Both the position numbers and the translations under genes were made by a program. A stretch of 55,542 nucleotides of DNA from contig JAJXZI010000047.1 of the NCBI GenBank assembly GCA_021780115.1, positions 1 to 55,542 of the forward strand. Direction: 5' to 3'. How positions within the stretch are numbered: position 1 is the stretch's first letter; each line of letters starts with the position of its first letter. Of the stretch, positions 38,126-47,739 are shown piece by piece. The notes beneath the pieces were generated by a model that had not been told where the DNA came from, ran no database searches, and saw only the letters and a list, made by a program, of their open reading frames with translations. Origin of the DNA: a bacterium. Its GTDB lineage: Bacteria; Verrucomicrobiota; Verrucomicrobiia; Limisphaerales; JAJXZI01.

Positions 38126-39634
38126 ATGATGAGAATCGTTTTGGCGGGTTTGCTGGTTGGGGCGGCCGTCGCCGCCCAGGCCGGCGAACGGGATTGGTTC
38201 GTCCCGCTGGGGGCGCCGCCGCAGGCCGCGCCGCGCCGCATCTCCGGCGGCGAGGGGTTTCCCCCGCTGCCGCTGCCGGCCACCCCGCTGCGCCGCACCG
38301 AACGGAAGCGCGAGCCGAGCCCGGCCAAGATCGTCGCCAAGGTCGTCTGGGGTGAGACGGCGGAGTTCAAATACCAGGGCGGCGAGACCGCGGAGGTGGC
38401 CGATTGGAACCAGTGCCCCGCGGACCTGCAGCAAATCCTGCGCAAGACCAGCGGCGCCCTCGGCACGCCCTACGGCGGCGACGCCCTGCCGCTGTCGGCG
38501 TTCAGTTGGGATCCCGTCCGCTGCCCGGTCCTGTTCTTCAGCGGCAGCCGGACGATCAAGTTCGATCCCAAAACGCTGGCGCAACTCCACGATTACGTGG
38601 TGCGCGGCGGCATGATCGTGGCCGACGACGTGGCCGGCGCGCCGTACTTTTACGCTTCCATCAAGCAGGCCATGGAGGCGGCCTTCCCCGAACTGAGCTT
38701 CCGGGTGATTCCTTTGGACCACCCGCTTTACCACATGGTGGCCGACGTGGACGAGGTGAAGTATCCGAAGAACAACCCGTCCACCCAACCGTTCCTCGAA
38801 GGCATGTACGTCTTTTCCCGCGTCGGCGTGCTGGTTTCCAAATACGGTCTCGGCTGCGGCTGGGACGACCACGCGGTGCCGTTGCTGCCGGAGGCGGTCT
38901 ATTACGACGTGCCGAGCGCGAGCAAGATCGGGATGGACCTCATCGCCTACGCCATCGGCTACGCCAACGTCGCGCGCGAATCCGCCAAGCCCGAACTCTT
39001 CGGCACGCTCGACGAGAAGCGGCCCACCGACGAATTTGTGTTTGGTCAGATCAAGCACGACGGCGCGTGGAACGTCCACGCCGGCGGCGCGGCGGCGTTG
39101 TTGCGGGCGCTGCGGCAGAACTCGGCGGTGCGCGTCAGCCTCAAGCGCGTGCCGGTGTCGCCGGGCCGGGACGACCTCTCCGGCTTCACGTTCCTGTACC
39201 TGACCGGCCTGGACGATTTCCAGCTCGATGCCGCGGCGGTGTCGGCGCTGCGGGCCTTCCTGAATCGCGGCGGGACGCTGTTCATCAACAACGGACTCGG
39301 CCTGAAAACCTTTGACGCCGCCGCGCGCCGCGAAGTGAAGCGCATCCTCCCGGACGCGGAACTGGCGCCGATCCCGTTGAGCCATCCGCTTTACAGTTCC
39401 GTCTTCAAAGTCACCCAGGCGCGCTACACGCCCGCGGTCGCCAAGGCGGAGCCGGGCCGGAAGGCGCCCGATTTCGAAGGCATCTCGATCGGCGGCGACC
39501 TGCGCGTCATCTACAGTCCGCTCGACTTGGAAGTCGGCTGGACCGGCCTGGACCATCCGCTGGCCCGGGGCTACGAACCGGAGTCCGCGCTGGAGTTGGG
39601 CGTGAACACGGTCGTCTATGCCATGACCCACTGA
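38126..39634 (+). CDS. Exported protein with two DUF4159 domains
   Basis: A 502-residue protein with a short signal peptide (IVLAGLLVGAAVAAQA). Two related domains follow. The first (about residues 70-290) has PVLFFSGSRTIKFDPKTL, YVVRGGMIVADDVAG, and VIPLDHPLYHM. The second (about 300-500) has TFLYLTGLDDFQLDAAAV, FLNRGGTLFINNGLG, and PIPLSHPLYSSVF. These are the DUF4159 landmarks and resemble a ThuA/glutamine amidotransferase-like Rossmann fold. DUF4159 genes accompany MoxR-DUF58-VWA clusters in several phyla, but their function is not established. The duplication within one chain is noted. An ATG pair (38126 and 38129) starts the gene. Confidence 0.85.
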   Translation: MMRIVLAGLLVGAAVAAQAGERDWFVPLGAPPQAAPRRISGGEGFPPLPLPATPLRRTERKREPSPAKIVAKVVWGETAEFKYQGGETAEVADWNQCPADLQQILRKTSGALGTPYGGDALPLSAFSWDPVRCPVLFFSGSRTIKFDPKTLAQLHDYVVRGGMIVADDVAGAPYFYASIKQAMEAAFPELSFRVIPLDHPLYHMVADVDEVKYPKNNPSTQPFLEGMYVFSRVGVLVSKYGLGCGWDDHAVPLLPEAVYYDVPSASKIGMDLIAYAIGYANVARESAKPELFGTLDEKRPTDEFVFGQIKHDGAWNVHAGGAAALLRALRQNSAVRVSLKRVPVSPGRDDLSGFTFLYLTGLDDFQLDAAAVSALRAFLNRGGTLFINNGLGLKTFDAAARREVKRILPDAELAPIPLSHPLYSSVFKVTQARYTPAVAKAEPGRKAPDFEGISIGGDLRVIYSPLDLEVGWTGLDHPLARGYEPESALELGVNTVVYAMTH

Positions 39635-39642
39635 GCGCGAGC

Positions 39643-39815
39643 GCGGAAACCCAAATGTCGAACGCCGCTACCTACAGCAGTTCCGAAGCTGGACGCCCGC
39701 CCGCTGGTCCGCGGCGCCGCGACCTGGCTCCGGCAACCGGCCACAGGTTCGATTTCGGCTCCCGGCTTTCGGACTTCCTTTGGACTTCGGCTTTCGGCTT
39801 TCAGCTTCCCCCCCC
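39643..39815. repeat. Inverted heptamer-repeat element directly before the FHA-MoxR gene
   Basis: The left end reads GGAAACCCAAATGTCGAACG; the right end is a run of TTTCGGC/TTTCGGA/CTTCGGC units up to the ATG at 39816. The left end closely resembles that at 28556 (CCAAATGCCGAAAGCCG). The right-hand run ends six bases before the start codon, where a ribosome binding site would normally sit. Confidence 0.65.
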
Positions 39816-41153
<1,338 letters not shown>

Positions 41154-41154
41154 C

Positions 41155-41289
41155 CCATCTGAACGCCGCAGTCCGAAGTCGAAAGGCCGGCCGAAGGCCG
41201 CAATCCAGGCGTGCCGGAACCGGCGGCCTCGTTTCCGATTTCCGCGTCCGGTTTTGCGCCGGGCTTCGGCTTTCGTTTTTCGGATTTCG
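41155..41289. repeat. Inverted heptamer-repeat element between FHA-MoxR and DUF58 genes
   Basis: The left part has GAACGCCGCAGTCCGAAGTC and the right part GGCTTCGGCTTTCGTTTTTC followed by GGATTTCGG, which runs into the GTG start of the DUF58 gene. Same arrangement as the copies at 28548 and 39643. Parts are translated in overlapping track ORFs as FGFRFSDFG, an artefact of the repeat. Confidence 0.65.
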
Positions 41290-42177
41290 GTGAAAGCGGC
41301 CGCCTACAAATTCCTCCCGCCCGAGCTGGCCGACCGCCTGGGCAACCTCGGCGTCTCGGTGCGCCGTCCCGTCGAGGGCGGTCTGCAGGGCCTGCACCAA
41401 TCGCCGCACCACGGCGCGTCGGTCGAGTTTTCCGACTACCGCGAATACGTCCGCGGCGACCCGCCCCACCTCATTGACTGGGCCGTTTTTGCCCGTTCGG
41501 ATCGCTACGTGATCCGCCGGTACCAGGAGGAGACGAACCTGCGCGCCTTCCTCCTGCTTGACACGTCGGAGAGCATGGCCTTCCACGAGCAGGGGCTGCA
41601 TTCCAAGATGGATTACGCCGCGTTCCTCGCCGCCGGATTGATGTACATCCTCGCGCGCCAGAGCGATTCCGCCGGACTGGTCCTGTTCAGCGACAAAGTC
41701 CACCGCCAGCTTCCGCCCGCCGGCAGCCTCGAAGGTCTGCGCCCGTTGCTGCGGGCGCTCGAAGCTATCCGGCCCGCCGGCCGCAGTGGCATCGAAGCGG
41801 CCCTGCACGCCGTCGCCGAACAGGTCAAGCGCCGCAGCCTCTTCCTCCTCCTCTCCGACTGCCTGTGCGACCCGGCGGAGATTTTGCGCGGCGTCCGGCA
41901 TCTCCACCACAACGGCCATGAGGTGACGATCCTGCACGTCCTGGACCCCGCCGAGATGCGTCTGACGTTCACCGGCCTCGTCGAACTCAAGGAACTGGAG
42001 ACGGGCGCGAAACTGCTCCTCCAGACCGAAGAATTCCGCGACGCCTACGCCGCCGAGGTCCAGCGCCACATCGACACGCTCCGCAAAGGCTGCGCGGACT
42101 GCCTCGCGGAATACCATCTGGTGGATACGCGCCAACCCGTCGAGGAGGCGCTGCACCTGCGGGTGAGGAGAGAGTGA
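41290..42177 (+). CDS. DUF58 / VWA-domain protein
   Basis: A 295-residue cytoplasmic protein from the GTG at 41290 (VKAAAYKFLPPELADRL); the track start lies inside the repeat element. It has the DUF58 core VEFSDYREYVRGDPPHLIDW and ARSDRYVIRRYQEETNLRAF, then a von Willebrand fold with the metal-ion site LLLDTSESMAF (DxSxS). The C-terminal part (SLFLLLSDCLCDPAEILRGV, HHNGHEVTILHVLDPAE) completes the fold. DUF58 proteins are the regular partners of MoxR ATPases. Its stop overlaps the next gene's GTG start, showing coupling. Confidence 0.92.
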   Translation: MKAAAYKFLPPELADRLGNLGVSVRRPVEGGLQGLHQSPHHGASVEFSDYREYVRGDPPHLIDWAVFARSDRYVIRRYQEETNLRAFLLLDTSESMAFHEQGLHSKMDYAAFLAAGLMYILARQSDSAGLVLFSDKVHRQLPPAGSLEGLRPLLRALEAIRPAGRSGIEAALHAVAEQVKRRSLFLLLSDCLCDPAEILRGVRHLHHNGHEVTILHVLDPAEMRLTFTGLVELKELETGAKLLLQTEEFRDAYAAEVQRHIDTLRKGCADCLAEYHLVDTRQPVEEALHLRVRRE

Positions 42178-44303
42178 CCTTCACCCTCGTCCACCCACTC
42201 TTCGCCTGGCTCCTGCCGCTCGCCGCGGCTCCGGTCCTCTTCCATCTCTTTTTCCGCATCAAGAAGCGTCCGCGCCCGTTCTCGACGCTGATGTTCTTTC
42301 ACCGCATTGATCCGCGGCTCAGCGCCCGGCGCAAGCTCATGGAATGGATCATCCTCGCCCTCCGCACGCTGGCGATCCTCTTCCTGCTCCTCGCGCTGGC
42401 GCGGCCAGTCTGGTTCGGCGCGGGCACCCGCGGCAGCGTCGCGCGGGTCATCGTCCTCGACAACTCCGGCTCGATGACGGCCAAGGGCCGGAGCAACCAG
42501 ACCAAGCTCCAGACCGCCCTGGGCGCCGCCGACGCGCTCCTCGCCCACCTGAAGCCGGAAGACTCCGCGGCCGTCGTGCTCACGGTGGACGACCCCGCGG
42601 TGCCGCTCCCGCGGGGGCTGGTCTCCGACCAGGCCGCGCTGCGCGCCGCCGTCGCGCACGTCAAGGAGACCGAGGCCACCGGTCTGGCCGGCAATGCCCT
42701 GGCCCGCGCCCTCGCGCTCCTCGATGCCGCCGTCGCCACCCGCTACGAGCTGCACGTCCTCACCGACTTGCAGGAAGTTGAGTGGAACAAGGCGGCAGAG
42801 CCGAAAACGCCACGCCCCGGCACGCTGATCTTCGTGCATCGCCTCCCCACGCCCGCCGACCCGGCCGCCAACGTCGCGCTGCTCGGCGCGGACCTGCCCC
42901 GGCGAAAAATCCTCGCCGGCCGCCGCTTCGCGCTCTCCGTCGCGCTGGCGAACACGACCGACCTCGACGCGCGCGGCCGCCTCAACTGGACCGACGACGC
43001 CGGCACCAAGGGCCTGGTCGAGGTTTCCGTCCCCCGGCGCGGGGAGAGCCGCGCCGCCGCAGTGCTGGAGCCGCAGGGGCCCGGCCTGCACTGGGCCAAC
43101 CTCTGGTACGAAGGCGACGCTTTCCTGGCCGACAATCGCCTAAGCGTCGCGTTTCTCTGCGCGGACAAACGGCCGGTGCTGTTGGTCAGCCAGCGCGGCG
43201 CCGGCGGGACGCCGACCCCGTCTTCTTCCGGCGATTTCGGACAGTTGCCCTTGGCGCTGTCACCTTCGCTGGACGGCCGACTTTCCGGGCTGGTTCCCGT
43301 TTTCGTCGAGCCGGGCGCCCTGGCGTCGGCCCTTGCGAAAAAAAAGCCCGCGCTGGTCGTGGTCACTTGGGAAACGCTGCCGCAGGCGGGCGGCGACGCG
43401 CTCCGCGCCTTCGTCGAGGCCGGTGGCAACCTGCTCGTCACGTCGTCCGTCGGCGCCGCGCCCGGACCGCAGGAAACGTCGGACGCCGGCGCGCCGCTCC
43501 TGGCCTTCCAGCGGGACGCGGCGCTCTTCAGCGACCTGCGGGACGCGAAGGGCGACGTGGTCCTGCGCAACCTCCGGGCCTTCCAGTTCCAGCCGCTCCG
43601 GCTCGCCGGGCCAACCACCGCGCTGTTCGGCCTGGAGGACGGCCGCGCGCTGCTGGCCGAAAGCCGCCTTGGGAACGGCACCGTTTTCACCAGCGGGCTG
43701 GCCTTCGACACGGCCTGGAGCACGCTGCCGCTCAAGGGCGGCTTCCTCGCCCTGGCGCAAGGCCTGGCGCTGGCCGGCGGGGACGCGCTGGAGGCCTTCC
43801 TCTCCGTCACCGCCGGGGACCGGCCACTGGCGTTGCTGCGCGGCCCCGAGCCGATCGCGATTCAGACCGTCGCGGGCAGCCCGCTCGAGTGGAACGGCGC
43901 GGCGGCGAACCTGCCCGTCTTCCCGCGCTCCGGCGTCTATGCGGTGCGCGTCGGCACCAATACCACCTACGTCTCCGTCCGCTCCTCCGACCAAGAGGCG
44001 CAGCGCCAGTTCATCACGGGCGGCCGCGTCCCGGCGCTCGGCTCGCTGCGCGCGACGGTGGAAGATTTCACCGATGTCGCCACCCTCGCCGCCCAGGCCC
44101 GCCGGACGCAGACCGCGATGGAATTGTTCCTGCCGCTGCTGCTGCTCACGATGCTGTGCCTCGCGCTGGAAGGCTGGCTGGCGAATCCGCCGCCGCGCAA
44201 AGCCAACGGAGCCGCCGACGCCGGGAGGCGCGCTGCTCCTTCGAAATCGGAAGCCGGAAGAAGGTCAGCGCCTGCGCCCGCCGGCTCCGTCGGGTCCGCA
44301 TGA
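42174..44303 (+). CDS. BatA-like membrane protein with VWA domain
   Basis: A 709-residue inner-membrane protein starting at GTG 42174, overlapping the DUF58 stop. The BatA N-terminus has two membrane helices (FAWLLPLAAAPVLFHLFF and WIILALRTLAILFLLLALA) around PRPFSTLMFFHRID. The VWA domain follows with the metal-ion site IVLDNSGSMTAKG. A long extracytoplasmic region includes a domain with GLN-amidotransferase-like strands (KPALVVVTWETLPQAG, GGNLLVTSSVG). A final helix (MELFLPLLLLTMLCLALEGWLA) gives a topology with the bulk in the periplasm. The last 30 residues contain a heptamer-like segment (SKSEAGRR) and overlap the next start. Confidence 0.88.
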   Translation: MTFTLVHPLFAWLLPLAAAPVLFHLFFRIKKRPRPFSTLMFFHRIDPRLSARRKLMEWIILALRTLAILFLLLALARPVWFGAGTRGSVARVIVLDNSGSMTAKGRSNQTKLQTALGAADALLAHLKPEDSAAVVLTVDDPAVPLPRGLVSDQAALRAAVAHVKETEATGLAGNALARALALLDAAVATRYELHVLTDLQEVEWNKAAEPKTPRPGTLIFVHRLPTPADPAANVALLGADLPRRKILAGRRFALSVALANTTDLDARGRLNWTDDAGTKGLVEVSVPRRGESRAAAVLEPQGPGLHWANLWYEGDAFLADNRLSVAFLCADKRPVLLVSQRGAGGTPTPSSSGDFGQLPLALSPSLDGRLSGLVPVFVEPGALASALAKKKPALVVVTWETLPQAGGDALRAFVEAGGNLLVTSSVGAAPGPQETSDAGAPLLAFQRDAALFSDLRDAKGDVVLRNLRAFQFQPLRLAGPTTALFGLEDGRALLAESRLGNGTVFTSGLAFDTAWSTLPLKGGFLALAQGLALAGGDALEAFLSVTAGDRPLALLRGPEPIAIQTVAGSPLEWNGAAANLPVFPRSGVYAVRVGTNTTYVSVRSSDQEAQRQFITGGRVPALGSLRATVEDFTDVATLAAQARRTQTAMELFLPLLLLTMLCLALEGWLANPPPRKANGAADAGRRAAPSKSEAGRRSAPAPAGSVGSA

Positions 44304-46504
44304 CGCTGCTCGCGACGATGCAATGGCGTCCGCACCTGGGGCCGCTCGGGTGCGCGGCGGTCATGGCGGCAGCGGCGGCGTGGTGGTGGTTCGTGTACCA
44401 GCGGCTGCTCACCCGCATGGACCGGCGCCCGGCACTGATCCTGATGGCCCCGCGCACCGCCGTCGTCGCGCTGCTGCTGCTGGCGTTGTTCGAGCCGGTC
44501 TGGATGGTCGAGACGCGCGCGGTCAACCGGGGCCGGTTGCTCGCGCTGCTGGACGTTTCTTCCTCGATGGACGCGCGCGACGACGGCCAGACCACGCGCC
44601 TCGCCCGCGCCCGGGACACGTTGAAGCGATGGGAGAATAGCTTCCCCGCCAGCGTCGCCGTCGAGGAGATGGACTTCGACACGGAACTGCATCCCGCCGG
44701 CCACTCCTCCGGCGAAGTGGTCCGCGGCACGGACCTCGGCGGCGCGCTCGCCGCGCTGGCGGAGCGCCAGGACATTTCCTCGTATCTCGGCGTGGCGCTG
44801 CTGACCGACGGCGGCGATGAGACGCTCGACAATCCGCTCCTGCCCCCGGTGCCGCTCTACCCCATCGGTTTCGGCACCGACCCGGCGACGTGGAATGACG
44901 TGGCCGTGGCGGGGGTCGAATATCCGGCCACGGCCGAGAAGGACGTGGGTTTCGAGATCGCTGTGGACCTCCGCGCGCACATCGGCGGCGGGGGCGGCTT
45001 CGCGCGCAGCCTCACCGGCCTCAAGGTCGCGCTGGACGAAGAACGCGCGGGCCGGTGGTCGCCGCTCGCCGCCCAGCCGGTGGACCTCGCCAACCAGCGG
45101 GCGCGGGTGAAGTTCGCCGCAACGGGGCGCGAACTGGGCCGGCACCGCTACCGCGTCACGCTCGCCACCGTCCCCGGCGAACTGACGCCGCTCAACAATG
45201 TCCGCCACTTCGCCGTGGACGTGCAGAAAAAGTCGCTGCACCTGCTCTTCTTCACCCGCGAGCTGGGGATGGATTTTAAGATGATCCGGGGCGAATTGGC
45301 GCGCGATCCGGGCCTGGCCTTCACCGCGCTGTTCCGGACCGTGGGCGAGAAATTCACGCTGCAAGGCGACCGCCTGCCGGGCGACGAGCAACTCGAAGCG
45401 GGCTTTCCGACGAGCGAGAAGACGCTGCGGCTTTACGATGGCATCCTCCTCGGCTCCTTCCCCGCCGCGGACTGGACCGACGCCCAGATGCGGGCGCTGG
45501 TGAAGTACGTGGAAGACGGCGGCGTGGCGATTTTCCTCGGTGGCACGGATTCATTCGGGCGCGGCCAGTACGCGGCCACGCCGCTGGCGACGCTGTTTCC
45601 CTGGCGGATTTCGAGCGCCGAAGGAGACCTGTGGCTCGGGACGTTTCCCGTGAAGGTGCCGCCCGCCGCGTCGGGCCAGCCGATGCTCAGCGGCGTGGAG
45701 GACGCCCTGGTGCGCGAAGGCGCGTTCGTGGAGAGCCTGAATGCCGTGGGGCCGCTGAAACCGGGCGCCGTTTTGCTCCTCGAAACCCGCCAGGGCGCGC
45801 GCCCGGTCCCGCTCGTGGCCATGCAAACCGTCGGCCAGGGCAAGGTGCTGGCGGTGGCTTCGAACACCCTGTGGAAGTGGGCGACCCGGGGCGAGGGTCT
45901 GCGCGCGGCGTTCGGGTTATTTTGGCGGCAGGCGGTGCGCAACCTCACGGGCAAGGAGGAAGGCGGCCGCGTCTTCACGGTCAAGTGGGACAAGGACGCC
46001 TACCGCCCCGGCGAAGAGGCGCGGCCCGAGATTCATGTGGTCGGGCCAAGCGACGCCGGCGGTCTCCGTTTCACCGGCTCGCTCAGCCGCACCAACGAGA
46101 GCGCGCCGCTCGCCGTCGAGCCGTTGCAGGGCCAGGCCAACACTTACGTCGCGAAGGTCCGCGTGCGCCGCCGCGGGGAATACGTGTTCCGCTTGACCGC
46201 GTCGCGCGGCGACCGCCTCGTGGAGACATACGAGAAGACGTTGAGCGTCGCGCCGCGGGCGGACGAAGGCGCGCGCCTCGAACTGGACGAGGGCCTGCTG
46301 AAGCAGCTCGCCGGGCGCACCGGGGGCCGCTATTTCGCCGAGCGGGACGCCGGCCAGTTCGTCAAGCTGGTCGCGGCCGGCCTGGCGCAAAAGAGCGTGT
46401 TTGTCGAGTCGTCCCTGGTGCAGGCGGGGCCGTGGTTTGCCCTGCTGTTCGTCGCGCTGCTGGTGCTGGAGTGGGTGCTGCGACGGAGAAAGAATTTGGT
46501 TTGA
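44300..46504 (+). CDS. Membrane VWA / glutamine amidotransferase-like protein
   Basis: A 734-residue protein from the ATG at 44300, overlapping the previous stop (ATGA). Two N-terminal helices (LGCAAVMAAAAAWWWFVY, TAVVALLLLALFEPVW) precede a VWA domain with LLALLDVSSSMDARDD as metal-ion site. A beta-sandwich (about 220-330) and a class I amidotransferase-like domain (about 330-560; LRLYDGILLGSFPAADWT, GGVAIFLGGTDSFGRGQY) follow. A second beta-sandwich and a C-terminal helix (PWFALLFVALLVLEWVL) finish it. The amidotransferase-like domain has no visible catalytic Cys, so it is likely structural. It pairs with the preceding BatA-like protein; both would present VWA domains to MoxR. Confidence 0.88.
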   Translation: MTLLATMQWRPHLGPLGCAAVMAAAAAWWWFVYQRLLTRMDRRPALILMAPRTAVVALLLLALFEPVWMVETRAVNRGRLLALLDVSSSMDARDDGQTTRLARARDTLKRWENSFPASVAVEEMDFDTELHPAGHSSGEVVRGTDLGGALAALAERQDISSYLGVALLTDGGDETLDNPLLPPVPLYPIGFGTDPATWNDVAVAGVEYPATAEKDVGFEIAVDLRAHIGGGGGFARSLTGLKVALDEERAGRWSPLAAQPVDLANQRARVKFAATGRELGRHRYRVTLATVPGELTPLNNVRHFAVDVQKKSLHLLFFTRELGMDFKMIRGELARDPGLAFTALFRTVGEKFTLQGDRLPGDEQLEAGFPTSEKTLRLYDGILLGSFPAADWTDAQMRALVKYVEDGGVAIFLGGTDSFGRGQYAATPLATLFPWRISSAEGDLWLGTFPVKVPPAASGQPMLSGVEDALVREGAFVESLNAVGPLKPGAVLLLETRQGARPVPLVAMQTVGQGKVLAVASNTLWKWATRGEGLRAAFGLFWRQAVRNLTGKEEGGRVFTVKWDKDAYRPGEEARPEIHVVGPSDAGGLRFTGSLSRTNESAPLAVEPLQGQANTYVAKVRVRRRGEYVFRLTASRGDRLVETYEKTLSVAPRADEGARLELDEGLLKQLAGRTGGRYFAERDAGQFVKLVAAGLAQKSVFVESSLVQAGPWFALLFVALLVLEWVLRRRKNLV

Positions 46505-46605
46505 CCCCGCCGCGCCGCACCGCCGGGCCGGGAGCCGGATGGCTTTGGCGCTGGCTGGCGGCGGCGCTAGAGTTCGTGAATTATGAAAGTCATCTGGGGT
46601 GGAGC

Positions 46606-47688
46606 ATGAAACTGTTTTCCGCGTCGCCCTGGGCCGCTGCCCTTCTGGCCCTCGGGGTGGCGGCCGGCCCGACGGCCTCCGCCGGAAGCCAGGCGCGCCC
46701 CGGCGCCGTCCAGTTCTCCAACGGCGAAACCATCACCGGCCAGCTCTCCCTCCCCCCGGGCGCGGACCTGCGCCTCCACGTCAACGGCAACCAGATCCGC
46801 GTGCTGGACTTCGACCGCGTCTGCGAAATCCGCCTCGCGCCCGCCGACGAGCAGATGGTCCGGAAATGGCGCTTCCCCGACGCGGGACAGACGAAGAAGG
46901 AGTTTTCCGGCCAGCCGTATCTGGTCCGCAGCCTGCACGCCACGGTGTTCCTCGCCGACGGCGAATCAATCACCGGCCACCTCTACACGACCGTCCTCTA
47001 CGTCGAGCCGGCGGAAGGGCCGGCGCGCAAGGTCATTCTCCCGGCCAAGCAGCGCGGCCAGGAGGGGGAAGGCGCCGACGCGCTGGTCTTTCCGGCGCGC
47101 ATCCGCTTCAGCGATGGCGCCGGCAGCGCCGAGGAAACCATCCGACTGCAGGTGCGCCTGCCGGGCCTGACGGACCGAAGCCGGGTCGCCGCCCTGACGT
47201 GGGGCGCGCTCCTCACGCTGGAGGGCCGGACGGGCGACGCGACCGGCGAGTACCGCCTGCCCTCGCCGTTGGGCCGCGACTTCATTCTGGGCGTCCAGAC
47301 CGGCAACCGCATCGTGGTCGGCTGGCCGGAAAGGGCGGACGCCTCGTTCACCGCGCTGGTCCAGACCAACCTCGCCGGCACCGAGGATTTCTTCGACGAC
47401 CGCAAGCTGCTGGGCGTCTTTTACGACGCGCCGAACCAGGACCTTTACTCGCTGCTGATGCTGGCGCGCCGGGGCCAGACGACGCTTGACGCCGCGAAAT
47501 CCCAACCGTGGCGGCTGGTCGTTCTGCGCTGGAAATACGACCCGGAATCGGGCCGCGTCCTGCTCGCCGGACGCGGGTATCTCTTCCGCGGCCTCGAGGG
47601 GAAAGCGGAAACCCCGCCAGCGGTGACGTTGTCGGACAAGCTGTGGCGACCGAAGCGGCAAGGCGAGGTCTGGGTCGCCGGCGAATGA
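46606..47688 (+). CDS. Exported protein of unknown function in the MoxR-VWA cluster
   Basis: A 360-residue protein from the ATG at 46606, preceded by GGAG. The signal peptide is FSASPWAAALLALGVAAGPTAS-like. Two short repeats of a beta motif appear early (VQFSNGETITGQLSLPPGAD and VFLADGESITGHLYTTVLYV), like small SH3- or Hfq-fold strands. The rest is beta-rich without catalytic motifs I recognise. The track's version starting at 45631 reads through the previous gene in another frame and is a shadow. The position between the VWA and DUF4175 genes indicates a role in the same envelope complex. Confidence 0.72.
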   Translation: MKLFSASPWAAALLALGVAAGPTASAGSQARPGAVQFSNGETITGQLSLPPGADLRLHVNGNQIRVLDFDRVCEIRLAPADEQMVRKWRFPDAGQTKKEFSGQPYLVRSLHATVFLADGESITGHLYTTVLYVEPAEGPARKVILPAKQRGQEGEGADALVFPARIRFSDGAGSAEETIRLQVRLPGLTDRSRVAALTWGALLTLEGRTGDATGEYRLPSPLGRDFILGVQTGNRIVVGWPERADASFTALVQTNLAGTEDFFDDRKLLGVFYDAPNQDLYSLLMLARRGQTTLDAAKSQPWRLVVLRWKYDPESGRVLLAGRGYLFRGLEGKAETPPAVTLSDKLWRPKRQGEVWVAGE

Positions 47689-47739
47689 AAAGCCGGTGGA
47701 GCATTTCCGGGCGATGGCTTATGGTTCCGAACTGAAACC

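Noticed and set aside
39740-39760. GGTTCGATTTCGG resembling a tRNA T-loop
   Set aside because: Part of the heptamer repeat run; no tRNA cloverleaf around it.
42782-44299. N-terminal part of the 42782..46504 plus-strand ORF
   Set aside because: Arg/Pro-rich out-of-frame reading of the BatA-like gene; the true gene starts at the ATG at 44300.
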